This document shows, piece after piece, positions 39,977 to 48,125 of a stretch of 64,000 nt of DNA; the stretch's first letter is position 1; every line of letters starts with the position of its first letter. The position numbers and the translations under genes were made by a program. Source of the stretch: Corynebacterium choanae (GTDB lineage: Bacteria; Actinomycetota; Actinomycetes; Mycobacteriales; Mycobacteriaceae). The notes under the pieces were generated by a model. That model was not told the origin of the DNA, searched no databases, and saw only the letters and a list, made by a program, of their open reading frames with translations. Where the stretch lies: positions 806,001 to 870,000 of the forward strand of contig NZ_CP033896.1 in NCBI RefSeq assembly GCF_003813965.1, read 5' to 3'.

Positions 39977-40693
39977 GTGGGATTATTTGGGCAATGGTTT
40001 TCCCGGCTGATTCCCCGGGCTGAGCATGTTGCTGGACGGATCGGGCCGGTTACTACTTCAACCGGCGATGTGATCAGTCTGCGGCCGCTGGCACTCAGTG
40101 ACGCGAATTGGTGGTGCAGCACCCGGTTGCGGGAAGAACACCGCCTCCGCCCAGTTGAGCCGACCGCCCCGCAAGGTTGGGTTGCGGCACACACACCCCG
40201 GGCATTCTATGACCGTTTCGTTGCGGTACAGGCTGCGCGCCGGGATGGAATATGTAACGCACTAGTAATTGAACAAAACGGCACACCGGTCGGCGAGGTC
40301 ACGCTCGGCGGTATTGAACGGGGTGCATTGCAGCGCTGTTGGATCGGCTATTGGGTGGCTGAACATGCTACTGGTTGTCATGTGGCAACGATCGCGGTAG
40401 CACTCGCGACCGATATTGCATTTCACCAGCTTGGGCTGCATCGCGTCACCGCAACCTATTTAGAGAACAATCCTGCCTCTGGGCGGGTGCTCACCCGGAA
40501 CGGGTATCGGGAGGAAGGCTTCTTAGTCGCCAATATTCACATTAACGGCCAGTGGGAGGATCATTTTCTGATGGCGCTTACTGCCGACGAATTCGACACC
40601 ACGGCGATTGCTCGCCTCCAGGAGGCGGGGATAGTCCTTCCCGGCGTGCCGTCACCGGGCGATGACGAAGAAACCGTTACAGTGGATCAATAA
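39977..40693 (+). CDS. rimJ: RimJ-like GNAT N-acetyltransferase
   Basis: About 238 residues from a GTG at 39977 ('MGLFGQWFSRL...'); an upstream GTG at 39962 is also in frame. The GNAT fold is seen in 'SLRPLALSDANWW', 'NALVIEQNGTPVGEVTLGGI', 'RCWIGYWVAEHATGCHVATIAVALAT' (acetyl-CoA loop region), and 'LGLHRVTATYLENNPASGRVLTRNGYREEGF', typical of RimJ/RimL enzymes that acetylate protein N-termini. It lies between glp and glpR. Its substrate may be a ribosomal protein by family or a divisome partner by context; neither is shown. Confidence 0.9.
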   Translation: MGLFGQWFSRLIPRAEHVAGRIGPVTTSTGDVISLRPLALSDANWWCSTRLREEHRLRPVEPTAPQGWVAAHTPRAFYDRFVAVQAARRDGICNALVIEQNGTPVGEVTLGGIERGALQRCWIGYWVAEHATGCHVATIAVALATDIAFHQLGLHRVTATYLENNPASGRVLTRNGYREEGFLVANIHINGQWEDHFLMALTADEFDTTAIARLQEAGIVLPGVPSPGDDEETVTVDQ

Positions 40694-40952
40694 TCTGTAT
40701 CTGTCGTCTATAGCAGTAGGTTGTGCTTGTCGCGCAAGAGCGGGTGCATCGGGTATCGCATCACCGGTGCCGTCATGCACGGCTGGGGTCGTGTCGGGAT
40801 ACACCGCTAGTTGGGCACTTGTTGGCTCGGTTCGCCGTTGGATAGGTGGCGCTGCCGCTGCCGACGATATTGATGCAGCTTGCTTGCAAGCGAAAACCCT
40901 ACTGTTTCGACACCGCAATAGTTTGTTGACCAGCAACCCAGGAGGATCCACT

Positions 40953-42551
40953 ATGACCGGCACCATTGTTATCGGGCTCATCATTGTGTTGTGGATTTTC
41001 GTCCTCGCCCCGTTGGCGCTGCGCAGTCAACGGCCAGTGACCCGCACCGGCGATGCTCTGGAAGGTGCCACAATCGTTGTTGATGGTGGACAAACGACCT
41101 TGGCAACACCACGTCGGCCACGACTCCAGCAGGGGCAACCGCTACGCCGGTCAGCAGTAGACGCCACAACAGATTTAGACCTTGTCGACGGGGAACTTGT
41201 CGCGGCAGAGACCGCACCGTCTGCGACCCACGCCACCCACCAGACTGCCGCATCTACCTCCGCTGCAGCAACGAGCGACGATGACGTCTACCAGGCGCAG
41301 GGACGGGTACCGTTTGCGCGCCTATTCCGGCGCCGCAACGCAACCAGCGACGAAGCAGCCTATGTCGATACTGAGCTTGTTACACCTGACGAAGACACAG
41401 CCGATCCAAGTGACGTGGAACGGCTCGACGATCCAGCCGCAGCCCGGAAACGACTCGACGCGTTCACCGCGGAAAACCTTGACGACCTCAGTCAGCCTGA
41501 CTTCCATCCACACGCCTTCCACGAAGATGGCCACACCTATAAGCTGGAGGAAAGCTATCTCACCCCGGCAGATTTGTTCCATCCCCGGGCACAATACGAC
41601 ACCGAAGTAGATGAGACCACCGCTCCAGCAGATACTGCAAGTACCGTTGCCGACAGTGCGGCAGCCAGTGCAACAGCACCGGTAAACCCACAAGATGCGG
41701 CAGATAGCCCCGGGGAGAAAACAGCTGCAGCAGAGGACAGTCCAGTACTTACCTTGGTAAACAGCAGCGTTGACGATGATGCTGCTGCTGCAAGCAACGA
41801 TAACGACGACAATGCAGATGTCGCAGATGCAGATGTCGCAGAGACATCTGAAGAAGCGACCGCAGCGCTTGCGAACGCCGATACAGACACGCCCTCCGCG
41901 GTGCACGACGCGCATCGTGGTAAGGACACTGCAGTGTCGACAGCACCGGCAACTGTTGCCGACGACAGCGAAACTGACAGTGCACAGGGCGATCGATCCA
42001 CCGCAGCACAATGGGGATTACGGGCCGAACCGGTCGACCTCACCGAGGAAGATTATGCATTCGCGGCACGCCGTCGCGGCCGCGGCACCTTCGACCCGGA
42101 GGCAGAAGCCGCCCGCAATGCGCTCATCTACAAGCGCCGCCAGCAAATGCTGATTGGACTCGTTACCTCGACGGTACTCGCACTATTGGTAGCGATCATC
42201 GCCGGCGGCTGGTGGTGGAGCCTGCCCGCAGCAGTAGTCGTGCTGACGATCAGTTACCTATTCGCTTTGCGGCGTACCGCCCGAGTAGAACACGCCAGAT
42301 TACAACGTCGAATTGAACAAATTCGCCGTGCCCGACTCGGGGTGCGTGCGGCGGCACCCGAATATGCCGACCTCCCGGATCGACTCCGCCGCCCCGGTGC
42401 AATCGTCGTGGAAACAGACGACGAACATCCCGATTTTTACCAGCTTCCCACCATGCAAGCCCCCTGGGCTGAAGAGCAGGACGAAACTACCGACAACCAG
42501 GTTGCACCGGTGGTAGATATGCATCGCTGGCAAGAACGCCAAGTAAGCTAG
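40953..42551 (+). CDS. glpR: GlpR: membrane receptor of Glp, divisome/elongasome linker
   Basis: About 532 residues; the ATG at 40953 has GGAGGA 6 nt upstream. A membrane helix begins at residue 3 ('TIVIGLIIVLWIFVLAPLAL'). Then comes a very long acidic, low-complexity part (~40-365) with several conserved islands ('GRVPFARLFRRR', 'HPHAFHEDGHTYKLEESYLTPADLFHPRAQYD'). Two adjacent membrane helices follow (~398-440, 'MLIGLVTSTVLALLVAII', 'SLPAAVVVLTISYLFAL') and a basic C-terminal helix ('RRIEQIRRARLGVRAA'). This matches the Rv0996/GlpR position after rimJ. In C. glutamicum GlpR binds Glp and links the division ring with Wag31. The Asp/Ala-rich stretch is species-specific. Confidence 0.82.
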   Translation: MTGTIVIGLIIVLWIFVLAPLALRSQRPVTRTGDALEGATIVVDGGQTTLATPRRPRLQQGQPLRRSAVDATTDLDLVDGELVAAETAPSATHATHQTAASTSAAATSDDDVYQAQGRVPFARLFRRRNATSDEAAYVDTELVTPDEDTADPSDVERLDDPAAARKRLDAFTAENLDDLSQPDFHPHAFHEDGHTYKLEESYLTPADLFHPRAQYDTEVDETTAPADTASTVADSAAASATAPVNPQDAADSPGEKTAAAEDSPVLTLVNSSVDDDAAAASNDNDDNADVADADVAETSEEATAALANADTDTPSAVHDAHRGKDTAVSTAPATVADDSETDSAQGDRSTAAQWGLRAEPVDLTEEDYAFAARRRGRGTFDPEAEAARNALIYKRRQQMLIGLVTSTVLALLVAIIAGGWWWSLPAAVVVLTISYLFALRRTARVEHARLQRRIEQIRRARLGVRAAAPEYADLPDRLRRPGAIVVETDDEHPDFYQLPTMQAPWAEEQDETTDNQVAPVVDMHRWQERQVS

Positions 42552-42585
42552 CCCTCCAGGTTTTTGGTGTTGACTCCTACACTTG

Positions 42586-42613
42586 TGTTGCCCGCCGATG
42601 GCGGGACAACACC
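42586..42613 (+). terminator. Hairpin after glpR
   Basis: A near-perfect stem (gtgttgcccgcc / ggcgggacaacac, one bulged A) with a 3-nt loop, 35 bp after the glpR stop and ~130 bp before the tRNA gene. No long T-run. Confidence 0.55.
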
Positions 42614-42740
42614 TATTTCAGCCACGAAAACTGTGGGCAACCGTCCTATTTGGTGGTCTATTCACGGCGGAGTAACATAACCACTCGTGCACAGATTTCG
42701 TGCCAATTGGAGAATTCGCGCCGGGTTCGGCGCCCATATT

Positions 42741-42816
42741 GGGGCTATAGCGCAGTTGGTAGCGCGCCTCGTTCGCATCGAGGAGGTCACGGGTTCGATT
42801 CCCGTTAGCTCCACCA
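42741..42816 (+). tRNA. tRNA-Ala (anticodon CGC)
   Basis: A 76-nt cloverleaf. The acceptor arms GGGGCTA and TAGCTCC pair with a G3-T70 wobble, the identity element of alanine tRNAs. The anticodon stem CCTCG/CGAGG encloses the loop TTCGCAT, giving anticodon CGC, which reads GCG. The T arm has GTTCGATTC. Discriminator A and CCA are encoded. A terminator follows at once. The accessory region begins directly after this gene, in keeping with the use of tRNA 3' ends as integration sites. Confidence 0.97.
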
Positions 42817-42819
42817 ACT

Positions 42820-42859
42820 AGATGCTGGTTTGGATACAATCCGAGCCAGCATCTTTTTT
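42820..42859 (+). terminator. Terminator of the tRNA-Ala gene
   Basis: A perfect 9-bp stem (agatgctgg / ccagcatct) with a 17-nt loop, followed by TTTTT. Confidence 0.9.
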
Positions 42860-42872
42860 CATGCCCGAGGGA

Positions 42873-44273
42873 GGGTTTTCGGGTTAAGGGACAAAATGTG
42901 TGTCTGGGGGTGGGGGTGGCTGTGGGGGTTAGATCGTTCCTTTTCTGATCCCGATGGAGTGCGTGTACTCGATGTCGATATGATTGTCGTACAGCGCGGG
43001 GCGTCCGGTTTGATGGTTTGCTTCGTTGTTGTTGACTGGGGTGAGGGTTTCTACTTTAGCGAGTGAGTCTTTGCCCCAGTTTTGTTGTTTCGCGATGATG
43101 TGGGGATCAAGCGGATCTCGGGTGCGAAAGTGGAGCCACCAGTCGATATTGGTTCGTTGACGTTCTCCTTTTCTACCGTGGTGTTGTCTGGCGATGAGTT
43201 TTAAAGGCCCGTTGATACCGCCTTCGAGGCAGTTGGTTGTGGAGGCGAACGCCTCAGGGTTCTTCGCGCTGGGATGGGGAGTGAGGTAAGCGAAGAGTTT
43301 GCCGTCTTTTGCCAGGTGGTAGAGCCTGTAGAACGCGCGTCGGGCGCGTTGATGGGTGAAGACTTTTTTCTTTTTCCCGGTGAGGGGGTCGGTGATGGTG
43401 GTTTTTTCGTTCATCCAGCTGTTGCAGTCTTGTTTGCATTGGTGGAGGTAGTCGATCCATTGGTCGGCTTGTTCACGGGTTGTGATGCGGGTGAGCTGGA
43501 GTGCGAGTTGGTAGATGATGGTGCCTTGGGGTGTGCGGGGTCGGCTGGTGATATCGCGTCGTGTGTTGCGTTGGACGTGTACGAGACAGCGTTGGATAGG
43601 GGTCTGTGGCCAGCATGAGGTCATCGCTGTGTAGGCGCCGTTTCCGCCGTCAATGACTGCCATAAGTGGCGGGGTGATATCACGGATGAGTTGTGTGTAG
43701 TCGTAGGTGGTTTCTTGCTTGCACCAGCGCCAGGCAAGGACGTAGTCACGGGTTGCTGCGATGAGGAGACAGCCGCCGTTGAGGTAGGTTCCGTCGAGAA
43801 AGATTTGATCGTAGACGGGGTGGTTGTGTGGTTGGGGCACGCTGATCAGCCACAGTGGCTGGAAGTGGCGGTGAACTGTTTTCGGGGATGTGCCACGAGC
43901 AGCGGCGATGTCGGCGATGCTTTTATTGCTCGTCAGGTGGGAGATGAACTCATTCATCCAGGTTCGAGCGGTGATATCGGGCCGGGTTTTACTTGTAGAG
44001 GCACCGCAGTGGATACAACGCCATCGTGTGGTGCCTTTTGTTGTTGTGCCGTTTTTCTTTGTGGGGTTACCGCAGATACTGCAGCGGGGACGATTGGTTG
44101 ACATAACCCTGAAGCCAACAGGATCCATACCATGGGGTGGTGGTGCCGTCAAGGGTTATGGAGAAAAAAGAGGGGAATAAGCTTTCTAGGCTTATTATTT
44201 TGTTGTCATTGCTGTTCAGGTGGTAGAAATCGGCGGTTTGAGACACACTTTTTGACCCTTAAGCCGGGTTTTC
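42873..44273 (-). mobile_element. Complete IS256-family insertion sequence of the IS1249 group with 8-bp target duplication
   Basis: The element spans 42881-44265 (1385 bp). Its ends are 25-bp inverted repeats (42881-42905 and 44241-44265, three mismatches; inner part gtgtgtct conserved). Both ends are flanked by the identical 8-bp word gggttttc (42873-42880 and 44266-44273), the target duplication expected for IS256-type transposition. The single transposase gene reads on the minus strand. The intact repeats, duplication and open gene indicate a recent insertion. It landed 56 bp after the tRNA gene. Confidence 0.93.
42929..44104 (-). CDS. IS1249-group transposase (IS256 family)
   Basis: About 391 residues from the ATG at 44104; an in-frame start at 44152 would lie before the family start. 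The N-terminus has a zinc ribbon ('CSICGNPTKKNG ... CIHCG') typical of the IS1249 branch and a helix-turn-helix ('SIADIAAARGTSPKTVHRHF'). The DDE catalytic residues are the Asp of 'IFLDGTYL', the Asp of 'MAVIDGGNGAY' and the Glu of 'NCLEGGINGPL'. The gene is uninterrupted, so the element may be active. Confidence 0.93.
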   Translation of the reverse strand: MSTNRPRCSICGNPTKKNGTTTKGTTRWRCIHCGASTSKTRPDITARTWMNEFISHLTSNKSIADIAAARGTSPKTVHRHFQPLWLISVPQPHNHPVYDQIFLDGTYLNGGCLLIAATRDYVLAWRWCKQETTYDYTQLIRDITPPLMAVIDGGNGAYTAMTSCWPQTPIQRCLVHVQRNTRRDITSRPRTPQGTIIYQLALQLTRITTREQADQWIDYLHQCKQDCNSWMNEKTTITDPLTGKKKKVFTHQRARRAFYRLYHLAKDGKLFAYLTPHPSAKNPEAFASTTNCLEGGINGPLKLIARQHHGRKGERQRTNIDWWLHFRTRDPLDPHIIAKQQNWGKDSLAKVETLTPVNNNEANHQTGRPALYDNHIDIEYTHSIGIRKGTI

Positions 44274-44749
44274 CCTTCTAAACGCAGGGGGTTGCGGGGG
44301 AGTGGAGTGGTGGGTGAGAGCGTTATAGCAGTGGCTTTGTGGGGCGTTTGGGGGGCCGTGGCGAGAGATCGGAAGCCGGATTTGGTAGATGCTCAGGGCA
44401 GCCGTCAAAAGGTTTGGTTGTAGCGTCAAAAGGTTCAGCCGGTGGCGTCGAAAAATTCTATTTATCAGGACTGCTAAGACCCAGTCGATAGAGTATGCGG
44501 GGAAGCATTGCTCCGCTCAGACGATACTCGATAACACACTGGGTGCATTTGCCCTGGCGACGTGAGTTTCCCGCGATAGCAAGCCAAATCTCTTTTCGCC
44601 CCTGTTTCCGTGCCTCGACTGTTGGTCGGGGTTTTCGTGTTTTCGGGCAGCCTTTCGCGGGTTGTGGCGGGGCTGCCGGACCGTGGTTGCGCCCAGTTAT
44701 TGCTGCGCGAGTGGGGGCATCAAAAGATATGGGCAGGCGTCAAAAGGTG
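44274..44749. other. Gene-free stretch with repeated gtcaaaagg motifs
   Basis: About 476 bp between the IS and the DUF3644 remnant. The word cgtcaaaaggt is seen at 44403, 44424 and 44738, with degenerate forms at 44446 and 44719. No gene is supported. The motif resembles the inner part of the IS1249-like end (gtcaaaaagt), so remains of older insertions are possible. Confidence 0.5.
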
Positions 44750-45807
44750 CTAATTGTCAGTCTCGTCTTCTTTGAGGAACGGTTCCTTACCCAAGAACGT
44801 CGTATATCCTTCCTCAGTACAAATCGCATCCACAATCTTGTCGAGCAGTTTTGGTGTATAAACAAATTGTTTGAATGCTGGAGAATAGAGACAAAACGTA
44901 TCTGAGTTGGGCAGACCCTTCCTTTCTCCAGATTTTGCAGGGCCAAGTCCCCACTTTTTCCTCAGTTGTGTGAAATCGTTTAACATAAACCTAAAGGGGA
45001 TACGCGCCTCCACTTCCTGTGCGATCTTTTTCGGGAGCATTTCGTCTCCATGCACAACGTTGCGGTACTTTTCAGCAATAATTACGCTTCTGTCCCCACC
45101 TAAGAGTTCAAGTTTTTCCTCTTCGTTTAAGTCGTGGGTGTTAACAAAAGTTAAAGCCATGTCAGCGCGAGTTTTGGGGCCTTTGACTGGTATGAGCGCA
45201 AGACGATAAGAAAATTTTTCATCGCTTGTCACTTCATCAGGGAGCTCGGCGATGAACTCGCTTATATAGTTTAGGGTGGCGCTGGGGATGCCGCGCCTCA
45301 TCTCAGCCATAAAGTCATACTCGGCAGGTTGCAACGAATGAATAAAGATCGGAATCTTCAGTTCGCTCCCTAAAGTAAAATCGTTTCCAAAACGTCGTAT
45401 GAGTTCATACTCGTAGTTAATGATGCATGCATGAGCCTCAGGTGCAGTGACCACTAGTCGGTTGTCTTCAAAATTGTGTTCAATCCTGTTGTGTAGCCCA
45501 ATGAAGAATTCCAGATTCTGTCTGATGGGGCTGTTCTGGGTGTATTGCTCTTTTAGGCAACGGTTCAGATCCCATGTTTTTCGTGATCCGTCGGCATTCT
45601 TCTGATAGTGTCGATTTTTTGATAGTAAATCTGGCGGTCATTTTTCATTCGCGAGGCAAGAAGAAGGTTTTGCCATGCAAGATGCAGGTGGACTATGAAA
45701 TCACTGTTACTGCGACGGTCTCCAGGGCGATTGTAAAAATCGATCGCAACCAAGGCCTGACGGCGAGATTCTTCAAGAAGACGACGCCATTTAGGAAGTC
45801 CGGGCAT
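44750..45807 (-). pseudogene. DUF3644 (HEPN-like) gene broken by a frameshift
   Basis: Two consecutive frames together make one DUF3644 protein of about 352 residues. The first part (45807 down to ~45590) begins 'MPGLPKWRRLLEESRRQALVAID', a typical DUF3644 N-terminus. The second continues 'DGSRKTWDLNRCLKEQY', 'NLEFFIGLHNRIEHNF' and runs to the stop at 44750. The switch is a -1 shift near 45590 in the sequence ccgacgg, as if one G of ccggac were lost. DUF3644 proteins resemble HEPN nucleases ('RIEH' fits the R-x4-6-H type motif) and often stand in defence islands. A sequencing error is the alternative. The ATG lies directly on the stop of the upstream decayed gene (TAAATG), an old operon. Confidence 0.75.
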
Positions 45808-46474
45808 TTATTGAACCTCCGAGTTGATGGTGAATAGTTCGCACCGGCTGGTGTCTGCGTTGAGCGAGTCACGGGCGCTATCGAGATACGCGTCGAACTC
45901 ATCGCGTAGCCGGTTACGCTCGATGCGGTATTGATCATCAGCCTCGTCGGCTTTGCGTCGCCACTGCCGGGCTTCCTGTTTGTTTTTTATTCTTGAGCGG
46001 TGCTGCTGGCTTTGCAGGCTGCTTTGATAGCAGTGGCTTTTTTGGCCTGGTATTCACGGATTTGCGCATCGAATGTGGCTTTGAGATCCAGACGGGCAGC
46101 CTCAATGAGGGCTTCTTGTTGCAGGAAGAAACTGGCGTTACGTTCCTGCACGTCAACCCCTAGCTCATCCATCTGCGCATCAAGGACATCTGCGAACCCG
46201 CGCAGGTCTACATGGGAGGCCGTGACGTTGACGCATTGCGGTCCAGCAGATCCCTGATCTGCTACTGGCCCATGTGGGCGCCGTCATCGAAGAACCCTGC
46301 GGTGAGCAGATAGGACTCTCGTAGAGCCTGTTTACCAGCCTTCATGCTGAAGGCAGCTTTTTTGATTCGTAGTCTGCCGCTCTTGTTGCGTAGGCGTTTA
46401 ACGCTGCTTTCGAGCGCACTTGACTTTCCACATATTAGGGCCGGTAGTTGAAGCCTCATGGGTGGCGGTGTCAC
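45808..46474 (-). pseudogene. Decayed coiled-coil gene, possibly the 3' end of a helicase-type defence protein
   Basis: Three minus-strand frames join into a single Glu/Arg/Lys/Ala-rich coiled-coil protein. The pieces are 'KRLRNKSGRLRIKKAAFSM' (from 46474), then after a stop and frameshift 'DVLDAQMDELGVDVQERN' to 'AIREYQAKKATAIKAA'-like sequence (46257-45987), then after a shift in the A6 run near 45980 'QEARQWRRKADEADDQYRIE' to 'CELFTINSEVQ' (stop at 45808). The pattern recalls the C-terminal coiled coils and 'HLFTI..V' tails of SNF2/DEAD helicases in defence loci, but I cannot prove this. It adjoins the DUF3644 gene without a gap. The 5' end is cut where the phage polymerase remnant begins. 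Confidence 0.45.
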
Positions 46475-48125
46475 ATGGTGTGGACTGCAGCCCTCGGCCT
46501 ACCGTTGTCATTGGACGGTGTATCCAAGGCGTTGAAGTTGAACGCAAGGAAACTATCCACCGGTAAGGATTTGATTAATTTCTTCTCTGTTCCCGCTAAG
46601 TCCTCACTGCTTAACAACGGCCTGACCCGAAACCTCCCCGGCCACGCGCCAGACAAATGAGAACAGTTCAAGACCTAAAACGCAAGGGACGTGGAAGCAG
46701 AAGTAGCACTGCACGCCAAACTCTCACCATTCCCTCTGCCTGAGCTGGTGTGGCGCGAGTACTGGGACGGTCAAACCATTAACGACCGACGCATCCACCT
46801 GGATTTAGATTTGGCCAATGCGGCGATTGAGTTGAATAAGCAGGTGCGGGAGAAGAACCTTGCCCGCTCCAGCGAGCTGACGGGGTTGAATAATCCAAAT
46901 TCGCCGTTGCAGCTCAAAGATTGGGTCAACCGACGCGGCATCACCATGGCCACTATGGGTAAGCAGGAAATCCAAGACACCCTCACCGCCACCACTGACT
47001 TCATCGTGGAAGAAGTGCTCGCGCTTCGGCTGGAGTTGTCGAAGTCTTCGGTGCGTAAGTACGAGGCGATGACCACCAGCGCTTCACCTGTTGATAGTCG
47101 GGCGCGGGGGTTGATGCAGTTTCACGGGGCAGCCCGCACTGGCCGCTGGGCAGGCAGGTTGATCCAAGTGCAAAACCTGCTGTGCACCTACCTTCCTGAT
47201 CTTGATGCTGCACGCGCCCTTGTGAAGCAACGCAACCAGACCGCACTGGAAATGCTGTACGACTCCGTACCTTATGTCCTCAGCCAGCGCATCCGCACTG
47301 CATTCACTCCAAAAGACGGGTGCGAGTTCATTGTTGCCGAGTACTCGGCTATCGAAGCCCGCGTGATTGCCTGGCTCGCTGGTGAAGACTGGAGGCTGGA
47401 TTTGTTTGGGCGGGGTGAGGATATTTACTGTCAGTCTGCTTCCCAGATGTTCGGTGTTCCTATGGAGAAACATGGGGTGAATGCGCATTTGCGGCAGAAG
47501 GGGAAGATCGCAGAACTCGCCTGTGGATACGGCGGCTCCATCGGCGCTTTAGAAAACATGAGAGCCCTCCGCATGGGCTTGAATGCTGAGGAGTTGCCGG
47601 GGTTGGTGAGTGCGTGGCGGGAAGCCAACCTCTCGATCGTGAAGTTCTGGTGGACCATAGACCAAGCAGCCCAGCAGACGCTGACTAGCGGACGTCCCGC
47701 CACGACTCATGGCATCACTTTCACCCGTGAGGCCGGAATCCTCTTCTGCGCACTCCCGTCAGGGCGTCGCTTGGCCTACCCCGGAGCCACCATCACCACT
47801 AGCAAATTCGGACGCGACGTCATCACCTACCAAGGGCAGAACACTGCTAAGCGCTGGGACTGGATCGAGACCTACGGACCCAAATTGGTGGAGAACATTG
47901 TCCAAGCAACCGCTCGGGATTTATTGGCCTATGCGATTCAGACCGTGGAGGCCAAGGGGTGGCCAGTGGTCATGCATGTTCACGATGAACTCATCATTGA
48001 GGTTCCCAAAAGCCACTGTGACGGTTGCGCAGGTCGCGTCGGCTTTGTGTGAGGTGCCGGCCTGGGCTGCTGGTTTGCCGTTGGATGCGGATGGTTACCG
48101 GTGCGACTACTACATGAAGGATTAG
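46448..48125 (+). pseudogene. Phage family-A DNA polymerase, 5'-truncated, with two nonsense codons and a frameshift
   Basis: One frame from 46448 shows the late exonuclease region ('GLPLSLDGVSKALKL', 'GKDLINFFSVP', 'RNLPGHAPDK'), then TGA at 46658, 'EQFKT', TAA at 46679, then 'NARDVEAEVALHAKL' and the polymerase domain. The expected residues at the stops are Trp ('DKWEQFK') and Tyr ('YNARDVEAE'), each one base away. Polymerase motifs A ('EYSAIEARVIAWLAG'), B ('KIAELACGYGGSIGAL') and C ('MHVHDELIIEVPK') are intact. Near 48010 the frame shifts; the true C-terminus ('ADGYRCDYYMKD') is in the next frame, ending at 48125. Motif A reads EYSxIEAR where DYSxIEAR is usual. The N-terminus is missing. 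Confidence 0.85.

Noticed and set aside
41322..42011. Cys/Ser-rich ORF antisense to glpR
   Set aside because: It mirrors the Asp/Ala low-complexity part of GlpR; such sequence keeps several frames open.
46658..46681. Stop-codon recoding or selenocysteine in the polymerase frame
   Set aside because: TGA and TAA both occur, the 5' end is missing and a frameshift follows, so simple gene decay is the better explanation.
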